This document shows, in pieces, positions 17,109 to 24,402 of a DNA stretch of 64,000 bases. The notes below the pieces were generated by a model. That model saw nothing but the letters and a program-made list of their open reading frames with translations. It made no database searches and had not been told where the DNA came from. Positions within the stretch are counted from its first letter, which is position 1; each line of letters opens with the position of its first letter. Both the position numbers and the translations under genes were made by a program. The DNA comes from Deltaproteobacteria bacterium RBG_13_43_22. Its GTDB lineage: Bacteria; Desulfobacterota; RBG-13-43-22. The stretch covers positions 1-64,000 of the forward strand of contig MGQB01000023.1 in NCBI GenBank assembly GCA_001797675.1. Reading direction: 5' to 3'.

Positions 17109-18206
17109 GTGAAGTTATTTGAGCCCATAACCATCAATGGAATGACCTTAAACAACCGAATTATTATGCCACCCATGCAGTTGATGTTGGGGTTAAAAAA
17201 CCGCCGAGCCCGAGCCTTTTATCTGGAACGGGCTAAGGGGGGCGTCGGGGCAATCATCATGTGTGCGACTTCGGTGGATCTATTAAACGACGACCAGGCT
17301 TGGGGCCGTCCGGATGGGGTGCGCCAATTTGTAGTCAGTATGCAGTCCATTACCGAAGAAATCCGGGATTCCGGAGCGAAGGTAGGTATCCAACTCTGGC
17401 ACGGGAACCATTTACCCGCGGGAAACGGTGCACAAATCGTTCCCGGCGCAGAACTGGTGGCCCCTTCGGCGGTGGATGACAGGCGGGAACTGACGCAAGA
17501 TGAAATCCAGTCCATTATTAATAAGTTTGGGACGGCTTCGGCGAAAGCCAAAGATGCGGGGTTTGATTTTGTCGAAGTCCATGGTGCCCATGGATATCTG
17601 CCCTGCCAATTTTTTTCAGGGGCGGATAACCAGCGAACGGATGAATATGGCGGGGACCTTTACGGACGAATGCGTTTCAGCCTCGAGATAGTCGAATCCA
17701 TAAGAAAGCATGTTGGAAAAGATTTCCCAATATTCTATCGAATCGGTGCGGAAGAGAAAAGATCCGGCGGTATTACTATCAAAGAGAGTCAAATCTTTGC
17801 TTTCGAACTGGAAAAGGCCGGGGGGAATGTTTTCGACGTTTCTATTGGCCTTCCGATGGGCCGGAATGCTTCACCAACCAAGCGGGCCAAAATGGGTACC
17901 TTTGTCAATTTGGCTGAGGCGATAAAGAAACGTGTCTCTGTCCCCGTCATGGCTGTGGGACGCATTAATCTACCTGAAGTGGCCGAATCGATTTTGAACG
18001 AAGGGAGGGCCGACCTTATCGGCATCGCCCGGCAGTTGGTTGCCGATCCGTATTGGCCGAAAAAGGTTCGAGAGGGAAGGGCCGATGAAATCGTCCCCTG
18101 CAAATCGTGTAATGCCTGTTTTATCCCAATGCGAAGCGGCACCTGGAAACCCGGAGACCCTATTTGTGCTGTCAATAAACAGGCAGGCCGGGAGGTCGAC
18201 TTATAA
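17109..18206 (+). CDS. old yellow enzyme-type NADH:flavin oxidoreductase with C-terminal Fe-S cysteines, copy 2
   Basis: The 365-residue paralogue of the preceding gene has the same FMN barrel: RIIMPPMQLMLG at strand 1, GIQLWHGNH, FVEVHGAHGYLPCQFFS, TDEYGGDLYGRMRFS and ADLIGIARQLVADPYW. The cysteines CKSCNAC and a later PICAVN cysteine are placed for a [4Fe-4S] cluster. Like copy 1 it lacks the C-terminal pyridine-nucleotide domain. GTG 17109 follows AAAAAGGAG. The tandem, barely spaced pair suggests two half-size subunits working together, perhaps a heteromeric enoate or dienoyl-CoA reductase fed by a separate electron donor. This is inference. Confidence 0.87.
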   Translation: MKLFEPITINGMTLNNRIIMPPMQLMLGLKNRRARAFYLERAKGGVGAIIMCATSVDLLNDDQAWGRPDGVRQFVVSMQSITEEIRDSGAKVGIQLWHGNHLPAGNGAQIVPGAELVAPSAVDDRRELTQDEIQSIINKFGTASAKAKDAGFDFVEVHGAHGYLPCQFFSGADNQRTDEYGGDLYGRMRFSLEIVESIRKHVGKDFPIFYRIGAEEKRSGGITIKESQIFAFELEKAGGNVFDVSIGLPMGRNASPTKRAKMGTFVNLAEAIKKRVSVPVMAVGRINLPEVAESILNEGRADLIGIARQLVADPYWPKKVREGRADEIVPCKSCNACFIPMRSGTWKPGDPICAVNKQAGREVDL

Positions 18207-18239
18207 CTCAAGCGGGTGTATCCCTTTCCTCCCTGAGCA

Positions 18240-18515
18240 CCTTCCCGCTTTTCAATACCCTCCGCTAATGAAGTAAGCACAAGGGTATTGAGGCTGACTC
18301 CCTCCTGCTTTGCCCTCCTCACCAGCTTGGCGTGGAGCGATTTAGGAAGTCGTTGAGCAAATTTACCTAATGTCCCCGATGCCTTCGGCTGGGTATATTC
18401 CCGCCCCCATTCCTTCTGCGCCTCCATCTAACATTTAAAAGCATCTTTTGCCTCGGCAATCGCCTCATCCGTTGTTTCGCCATCGGGCATGCATCTGGGA
18501 AGATCCGGGAATGTT
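18240..18515 (-). pseudogene. HicB-type antitoxin relic
   Basis: Read on the minus strand from about 18515, the frame gives EFLLTFPDLPRCMPDGETTD and then EAIAEAKDAFKC, the HicB N-terminal fold. It then meets a TAG at 18428-18430 and continues in the same frame as MEAQKEWGRE and RLPKSLHAKLVRRAKQEG, the HicB DNA-binding domain. HicB proteins normally have a Trp-like residue where the stop lies, which suggests TGG to TAG. There is no proper start upstream, the C-terminal end runs on without the usual stop, and no hicA is recognisable. It is a dead antitoxin remnant. Confidence 0.8.
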
Positions 18516-18721
18516 AACAGAAATTCGACACCTTGCCCTGCACTGCTGGGGAAGATCGGTTAAGGCCTGACAGTCGAAACCGGGTTGGAGGTTTACTGTT
18601 TAGTATTCACTGGATCAACAAACAGATGCATATGGTTTATGTGAGGGGGGGGTGAAATAAGCCATACGGAGATCTTTACTTATCTTAAACTTTTATGTGG
18701 TTGAAAAGTGCAAAAGGTCAG

Positions 18722-19141
18722 TTATTTAAAAGGGTTGGAAATAGCAATACTATGATAGAATTGACCATCGTTCAAGTCTTCTGAAAGGATTCGTTTGCAC
18801 CTCGCTCTTTCTGCAGCGGAAACGATTAATGCATCCCAATATGATATCCGGTACAATTTATGGGTATCAATGGCACGTTCAACCATGGCCAGATCAATCT
18901 CCTGAATGAGGAGGTTACTGAATAATTCGATTGCTTCTTTGGCCTCATCAGGAGTCATAGGATGTTTAATTTGGCGGGTAACAACGCTGAAAAACTCACC
19001 TAAAACTTGAACCGATAAAGCCGCTGATTCATTTTCCACCACGTCAATAAGGAGAGATTGGGCTACCCCTTGCTTCCGTGGATCATGACGATCATAAGCA
19101 TAGACTAAAATATTAGTATCCAGAAAAACCCTATCTTTCAT
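18722..19141 (-). CDS. PIN-domain toxin (VapC-like)
   Basis: The 139-residue protein is a PIN-domain ribonuclease of the VapC type, expected to cleave specific RNAs when its antitoxin is lost. The acidic metal-binding residues are visible: Asp in VFLDTNILVYAYD, Glu in QVLGEFFSVV, Asp in SYWDALIVSAA and Asp in SEDLNDG. Its start overlaps the end of the upstream ribbon-helix-helix-like gene by 11 bases, the usual type II toxin-antitoxin arrangement. It sits in the accessory patch beside a hicB relic and IS91-type remnants. Confidence 0.88.
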   Translation of the reverse strand: MKDRVFLDTNILVYAYDRHDPRKQGVAQSLLIDVVENESAALSVQVLGEFFSVVTRQIKHPMTPDEAKEAIELFSNLLIQEIDLAMVERAIDTHKLYRISYWDALIVSAAERARCKRILSEDLNDGQFYHSIAISNPFK

Positions 19142-19364
19142 ATAAAGATTCCCGTGTCCATTTTCGGGACCCCATGTCTCTGCTTAAAGTTTTAAATGAT
19201 GCCTTGAATTTCTTTAGGGCCGTTTTCTTTTTCTGTTCATCCCGTTTTGCCACCGAAGATAAAAAATCCCTTACCAAGGCGGTTAAGGTAGTATCTTTTT
19301 CCAAAGCAATTTTCCGGACTTTCCTGATGGTCTCTTCATCGAGACTGAATGTAATATTTGGCAT
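19131..19364 (-). CDS. VapB-like antitoxin
   Basis: The 77-residue protein starts MPNITFSLDEETIRKVRKIA, typical of a ribbon-helix-helix DNA-binding fold, followed by a charged C-terminal tail suited to binding the PIN toxin. The ATG at 19364 is preceded by AAAGGGA at a good distance, better than the frame's first start at 19394. It overlaps vapC by 11 bases and should neutralise it and repress the shared promoter. Confidence 0.82.
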   Translation of the reverse strand: MPNITFSLDEETIRKVRKIALEKDTTLTALVRDFLSSVAKRDEQKKKTALKKFKASFKTLSRDMGSRKWTRESLYER

Positions 19365-19505
19365 AAAAAATTCCCTTTCGTCGCCTATTCTCATCCCACC
19401 ATATTATGGGTTACCCTTATTATGGGCGGATTCAATTTTAAAGTCAAGAAGGGTTTCGAAATTCCCCGCCTTTGAATTTTAGGTAAGGGGAAGGGGAGAG
19501 AAAAC

Positions 19506-20040
19506 TTGATAAGACTTTTTTTTGATGGGAAGAGGTTAAAATAAGAAAAAGAGCAAGGCAAGGAGAAAAATAGGGCCAAAGGCAATGGGACAAAGGGGAT
19601 CTTCTGGTGAAAAAGGGAATTTGGAAGGCCGGGTTAAAAAATAAAAAGCAATACTCCCTTTAACTCCCGATCTTCCTTCCTCTCAAGGATTCGATTTATC
19701 GGCAGAAATCCTTAAATCCTGTATAAAGGCTTCCTTATTGAAAGGAAGCTGGGAGTCCGAAGAAGTCTATCTAAAGTTTGAGAGATTTGGGTTTGGGTGG
19801 GGGTCTCTGATTGTTTTTCCATAAACCCAAGTGACCTAAGATCTTGTCAATCACTTCCTGGTCTTCTATAATACTGATAATACACATCAGCCTTTGGCAT
19901 TTGGGGCAGGTCAGGGGGTCCACTTCATATATTTTCTGAATCAATCTCGCCCAATTCCGGTTGGATTTGGCATTTTCATCCGGTTGTATGACACAGGGGA
20001 TGAGGTGATCCTGATTTTCCTTTATTCATGCTCGGGCTTA
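19506..20040 (-). mobile_element. IS91-type element, 3' end remnant, copy 1
   Basis: On the minus strand about 19785-20020 encodes the C-terminus of an IS91-type rolling-circle transposase: NWARLIQKIYEVDPLTCPKC followed by QRLM, an acidic IIEDQEVIDKIL helix and LGHLGLW. The frame is broken by a TAG where copy 2 has CAG, and by a one-base shift. Downstream about 280 bases of non-coding end sequence finish at a TTGATAAGAC word (19506-19515). The same end is found at 22284-22735. Upstream of about 20040 the transposase frame is lost. The rest of the gap to 20337 shows only a weak 26-codon frame at 20232. Confidence 0.8.
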
Positions 20041-20337
20041 ACGAGGCACAAGGCAAAGTCATCACTTGAAAGACATCCTGGTCAAGTCGTTATTTCATGG
20101 ACGTCCCCCAACTCGTCCCCCAATTTCCCTTTAGAGAAGAGAACTGTTACCGGAGTTGAATGTTTATTCCCTGTTTATTCCCTTGACCCTGGCTTTTTTC
20201 CAACTTATAATCTTACCGACTACTAAAGAAAATGCTCAGAAATTACAAAGGGCTGAAGGTGTGGAAGAAGAACCTTAACGACCACCAAAACAAGTTGGAT
20301 TTATTTTAATGTTAACGGGACCGTATGAGGTGACCCC

Positions 20338-21603
20338 ATGAAAAAGAAAAACCAAAAAGAAGCATCGTATACCGTAATAACGGTCTTTATCATAACCATA
20401 ACTTTTTTCTTCTGTTTCAATTCTTTTCCCAAAGCAGCCTGCGCACTTAACGGAGCAGATATTGCGATTTATAATGATTCGATAGCACCCTATCTGGTTT
20501 TGAATGGGGTATTAACGAAGACTTCCGGCGCCTGGCAGGACGGCGTAACTGCAATCAAAAACATGCTGACCTATATGGGTTTTACCTATGAAGAGATAAC
20601 CTACTATGATTTAAATCAATCAACACAGGACTTTTCCGGTTTATATAAGGTTATCTTAATGCCCGGTGGATTTGCCAAATGGTATAATTACTGGATAAAC
20701 AAGTCAGGGAAAGAGAGGATACGCAGTTTCGTCAATAAAGGCGGGGGGTATTTCGGGATTTGTGCCGGTGCATTTTTTGCCTCGGATAAAACAATCTGGG
20801 AAGGGGTCAGCTACGATGATAATGTAGACTATAATTACTATGGGGAGTTGACCGGATACGACCTTGACCTTTTCGCCGGGACAGGGACAGGGCCGATGAA
20901 TGCCATCGCTGACTGGAATGGTGAGGGGTATAATATGACCACCTTGAATTTTGCCACCGACAATACCGTCCTGACCGGTTATAAACAAACACCTTATACG
21001 GAAGACATCCTTTATTATGGCGGTCCGTATTTCACGGCGGATACGGGTTCAAACATTGAGGTATTGGCGACCTATAGTTATAATGGACAACCTGCCATTA
21101 TTGCCCTCAACTATGGTTATGGCAGGGTAGTTCTTTCCGGACCTCATCCTGAAATTGAAGAGGATTCCGACAGGGACGGAGTAACTATTTCAAGGGAAGA
21201 TGTCATGGATGATAAGGGCTCCGACTGGCCCCTTACCAAATACATGCTTAACTGGCTGATTAATAGCTCTGTCACCCACTCCTTCACCCCCCCTTCGGTC
21301 ACCAATGTTTCACGGGGTGGCAGCCTCGGCCCTTTTTACGCCGCGATAACCAACAATACGAGTTCGAGCTATTCATTTTATATGTTTTCGGAAATAAAAA
21401 CTCCGGATGGAAACTGGTACCAGCTGTTTAACATTCTGGTCACCCTTGCCGTAGGCGAAACCCAATATGCAAATAATAATAATGGGGTATATCTTGAAGT
21501 CCCGTCTACTGCACCGACAGGCACGCACAAATTATGTTCAAAGGCAATTGGCCCCACTTTTAATCTTCTGGATCGGTATTGTTTTGATTTCCAGGTCCAG
21601 TGA
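20338..21603 (+). CDS. exported glutamine-amidotransferase-like (BPL-N/ThuA-type fold) protein
   Basis: The 421-residue protein has a signal peptide or membrane anchor at about residues 14-37 and a class I glutamine-amidotransferase-like domain from about 40 to 310. The nucleophile elbow is GGYFGICAGAFFAS, and a late ALNYGYGRVVLSGPHPEIEE segment provides the His and Glu positions, like the biotin-protein-ligase N-terminal (BPL-N) family. The C-terminal 100 residues form a separate beta-rich domain ending in FDFQVQ. The ATG at 20338 follows GAGGTGACCC. It sits between two remnants of the same IS91-type element, which suggests acquisition. Substrate and role are unknown; an exported hydrolase or sensor is possible. 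Confidence 0.8.
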   Translation: MKKKNQKEASYTVITVFIITITFFFCFNSFPKAACALNGADIAIYNDSIAPYLVLNGVLTKTSGAWQDGVTAIKNMLTYMGFTYEEITYYDLNQSTQDFSGLYKVILMPGGFAKWYNYWINKSGKERIRSFVNKGGGYFGICAGAFFASDKTIWEGVSYDDNVDYNYYGELTGYDLDLFAGTGTGPMNAIADWNGEGYNMTTLNFATDNTVLTGYKQTPYTEDILYYGGPYFTADTGSNIEVLATYSYNGQPAIIALNYGYGRVVLSGPHPEIEEDSDRDGVTISREDVMDDKGSDWPLTKYMLNWLINSSVTHSFTPPSVTNVSRGGSLGPFYAAITNNTSSSYSFYMFSEIKTPDGNWYQLFNILVTLAVGETQYANNNNGVYLEVPSTAPTGTHKLCSKAIGPTFNLLDRYCFDFQVQ

Positions 21604-21744
21604 AAGATAAGAGCACAACCAATTATTCCGGAGAGAAACGCCCTCTGTCCGATTATAAATGACCCGTGACAGAGGGCGCATTACTTAGAAATCTACTTCA
21701 TCCTGAGATAAGTGTTCCTCCATTCTTTCTTTCAAATACCGGTC

Positions 21745-22116
21745 TAACTTCCCCTTGACCCGGCCCAAAATATCATGGCCGGCATCTGATATTTAAGAGG
21801 CTTCTGGATCGGTACCAGGGCCATCAGGAGCCGGCCTTGGCGGACTACAACCGGGGCATAGGAATACTCAGGGAAAAACCCTGCCTCCTCGAGAGCTTTG
21901 AAAAATTTTCAATTTTGTTCAAGGTCAAGGAAGGCGAGAATTTTAAACACAGGAATACATAACGTATTTCGAGGATTAAAATTCGAGCCTGACGCGGGAA
22001 TTGGACAAAAGAGGATGTTTTTCAAAGTTCTCTCCTTGCCTAACGAGACCCGGGATTATATTGTCCGGGTGGAGGAGGCTTATCAAGCCTGCCTGAATTC
22101 CCCTTCCACTGCATAG
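21745..22116 (+). pseudogene. lytic transglycosylase C-terminal relic
   Basis: Pieces of an SLT domain can be followed across frames: LDPAQNIMAGI, a TGA, YL, then a shifted frame with KRLLDRYQGHQEPALADYN and RGIGILR, and a last piece reading LPNETRDYIVRVEEAY near 22040-22080. These match the order of the end of a lytic transglycosylase (helix before AYN-G, then the ETRDYV segment). Several stops and frameshifts make it dead. The upstream catalytic part is not found. Confidence 0.7.
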
Positions 22117-22225
22117 ACGAAGCAGTCCAACCTTATTTTTGAACTTTAGAAGAAAATATTTTCTTTTCCAATGTAACGCATTATGCTAAAAAAGATCATC
22201 TATAGAAAACCATTGGAATTCAAGA

Positions 22226-22283
22226 ATGCGACTGGTCATACAACGAGTTAAGGAAGCACAGGTAACCGTTAGAAATAAAATCT
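22226..22283 (+). pseudogene. dtd: D-aminoacyl-tRNA deacylase, 5' fragment cut by an IS91-type end
   Basis: ATG 22226 begins MRLVIQRVKEAQVTVRNK, the well-known N-terminus of Dtd, which removes D-amino acids mischarged on tRNA. After 18 codons the reading runs into the shared end of the IS91-type element at about 22284. The rest of dtd is not seen in the window. This gives the exact insertion junction. Confidence 0.75.
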
Positions 22284-22735
22284 TTGATAAGACTTTTCTT
22301 TTGATGGGAAGAGTATAAAATAAGAAAAAGAGCAAGGCAAGGAGAAAAAAAGGGCCAACAAAGACAAGGAGGCCGAGGGGGTCTTCTGGTGAAAAAGGGA
22401 CTTTGGAAGGCCGGGTTTAAAAAATAGAAAGCAATACTCCCTTTAACTCCCGATCTTCCTTCTCTCAAGGAGTCGATTTATCGGCAGAAACCCTTAAATC
22501 CTGCATAAAGGCTTCCTCATAGAAAGGAAGCTGGGAATCCGAGTAGTCTATCTGAATTTCGAGGGATTTAGGTTTGGGTGGGGGTCTCTGGGCAGTTTGC
22601 CATAAGCCCAGGTGCCCTAAAATCTTGTTAATCACTCGTTCGACCTTGAGGCTCACGAGAGGTTCCTGGTCTTCAATAATACTGATAATCCGCATCAGCC
22701 CTTGGCCTTTAGGGCAGGTCAGGGGAAAAGGAGGA
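22284..22735 (-). mobile_element. IS91-type element, 3' end remnant, copy 2
   Basis: This segment is a direct repeat of 19506-19930, with small indels. On the minus strand 22465-22735 reads LTCPKGQGLMRIISIIEDQE, then KILGHLGLW and a Pro-rich tail, the C-terminus of an IS91-type transposase. One zinc-ligand Cys of the CPKC motif is changed to Gly, and nine residues are inserted before KILGHLGLW. The element end abuts dtd codon 18. The upstream transposase is missing, so the copy cannot move on its own. The remaining 124 bases to 22859 show nothing. Confidence 0.8.
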
Positions 22736-22859
22736 AAATTTTACTCCTCAGGTATTTTACTGATTGTTAATGCGTTTTAGTGCCTCGCAAGTTTCAAGGG
22801 TCTATCGGAACTTTGAGGAAAAGGTTGTTTCCATAAAGTAGAATAATGCGGGGAAATGC

Positions 22860-23471
22860 TCAGTCCTTCACATAATACCCGTATTCTTTGGCATTAACAT
22901 TGGTCCTTTTTTCATGGCCGATGGTTGAACTGGGGGTCGGACCGTAATCATGACCGGGCCAGACCACGGTGTCGTCCGGAAGCTCCATCAATTTTCTTAT
23001 AGAGGCGCCCAGAGTGGGGCGATGTCCGCCGGCCAAGTCCGTTCGGCCGCTGTCGCCTACAAAGAGCGTATCCCCTGTAAACAACTGGCCTTCGGCGTAG
23101 AGGCAAAGCCCGCCCGGGGAGTGACCGGGCGTATGGAAAATCTGAAAGATAATCTCACCCACCTGGAACGTTTTTTCATCTTTTAACCGAATGTCCGCTT
23201 TTAAATCTCCTTTAAGAAAACCCTCTTCCAGGGCATGTATGACGATTTTGGCTCCGGTCAATTTTTTCAAGGCGGCGTTCCCGTAGGTATGATCCCCGTG
23301 GTGATGGGTATTGAATATGTATGTTATATTAAGATTTTCTTCTTTTGCTTTGGCAACAATAAGATCCACATCCCCACCCGGATCGATGACCATGGCCTCC
23401 CTTGTTTTTTCACATCCGATCAGATAACAAAATACATCCCAAGACCCCACGTAAAGCTGTTTGATGATCAT
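22860..23471 (-). CDS. MBL-fold metallohydrolase (glyoxalase II-like)
   Basis: The 203-residue protein has the metal-binding THHHGDH motif, the later HTPGHSPGGLC and GDTLFVGDSGRTD ligands and a C-terminal PGHDYGP, the full metallo-beta-lactamase set of the glyoxalase II-like group. It probably hydrolyses a thioester such as an S-acylglutathione-like or persulfide compound in the cytoplasm. It is shorter than classical glyoxalase II (about 250) because the substrate-binding helical domain is missing. ATG 23471 follows GGAGGAAACC and is preferred to the frame start at 23516. Confidence 0.88.
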   Translation of the reverse strand: MIIKQLYVGSWDVFCYLIGCEKTREAMVIDPGGDVDLIVAKAKEENLNITYIFNTHHHGDHTYGNAALKKLTGAKIVIHALEEGFLKGDLKADIRLKDEKTFQVGEIIFQIFHTPGHSPGGLCLYAEGQLFTGDTLFVGDSGRTDLAGGHRPTLGASIRKLMELPDDTVVWPGHDYGPTPSSTIGHEKRTNVNAKEYGYYVKD

Positions 23472-23683
23472 GGTTTCCTCCGGCGAACGATTTGATTTTT
23501 TTCTCATATTAAGCACAAATACCGGAAAGAAATCAACCCTCTTTTTTAAAAAGAATTGGGGAGGTCGTCGTTTTCAACCAAATGGAAAATATAAAAGATT
23601 GAAAAGCGAAACCTTAAAAAGTATAATCCTCTTTCATGAGAAATTAATTTGGGTTTTTTATCATTCCCGCAAAAGGAAAAATT

Positions 23684-24268
23684 ATGCCCTTGTGTCCCCA
23701 CTGCGGCAAGGCAATAGATCAGGTTAACGTGTTTTGTCCCCTTTGCGGAGGCAAAACCGGCCCTTCCGGTTTTATTTCCAATGTTGATCCGGTTTCCGAG
23801 GTGGAATTCAGGACCTTTATCGGAAAGAATGCCGATCACTATCTGCGCAAATTCCGGAATTTTTCAGGCAGGGACACGTACAATTTTGCGATTAGCTGGA
23901 GCTGGTCGGCTTTCTTTCTGGGATTTATATGGATGCTCTACCGAAAAATGTATCTCTGGGCCTTACTGGCCTTTTTCATCGCCTTTACCCCGGTGGCCTT
24001 CCCACTGACCATGATCGGTTGGGGAATCGTCGGCAACTACCTTTATTATTTACATGCCAGGAAAAAAATCCTGGAATACAAATCCCGTCAGGGGGCCACC
24101 CCCATTATCCTTTTCCTGACTGAGCTCGGCGGGGTGAATCGCTGGGTCTGGTTCGTCGGGTTCATTTTTGTTCTATTCCTTTTATTCATACTGGTTTTGG
24201 GTTTTCTGCTTATCTTTCATTTTTTGGAATATAGAGGTTTTTTTGCGCCTCAATTTATTGAAATTTAA
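23684..24268 (+). CDS. zinc-ribbon DUF2628-type membrane protein
   Basis: The 194-residue protein opens with a zinc ribbon (CPHC near residue 4 and CPLC near residue 18). A central domain follows with FSWSW-like aromatic residues (AISWSWSAFFLGFIWMLYRK) and two to three membrane helices, as in DUF2628 proteins, and a last helix lies near residues 155-180. A role in membrane organisation or regulation is possible, but no function is established. It stands alone between repeats and the large kinase gene. Confidence 0.7.
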   Translation: MPLCPHCGKAIDQVNVFCPLCGGKTGPSGFISNVDPVSEVEFRTFIGKNADHYLRKFRNFSGRDTYNFAISWSWSAFFLGFIWMLYRKMYLWALLAFFIAFTPVAFPLTMIGWGIVGNYLYYLHARKKILEYKSRQGATPIILFLTELGGVNRWVWFVGFIFVLFLLFILVLGFLLIFHFLEYRGFFAPQFIEI

Positions 24269-24402
24269 AAGCGTTATTGATTAGGGCGTATGATTACAAT
24301 AACTTGATGCCTAATAAGTATGGCTTAAATCCTTATAGACAACCTATTTTGTGGATTTCAATAAACGATAAAAGAGGCGGTTTGTTCAGTTATTGATGCC
24401 GA

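Noticed and set aside
17789-18427. 212-residue minus-strand protein read as one gene
   Set aside because: Only the first 65 or so residues are HicB-like; the rest is antisense to the second old yellow enzyme gene.
20232-20309. Start of a four-helix-bundle (23S rRNA intervening sequence) protein, MLRNYKGLKVWKKNLND
   Set aside because: Only 26 codons remain and the similarity is to a short motif; too weak to list as a relic.
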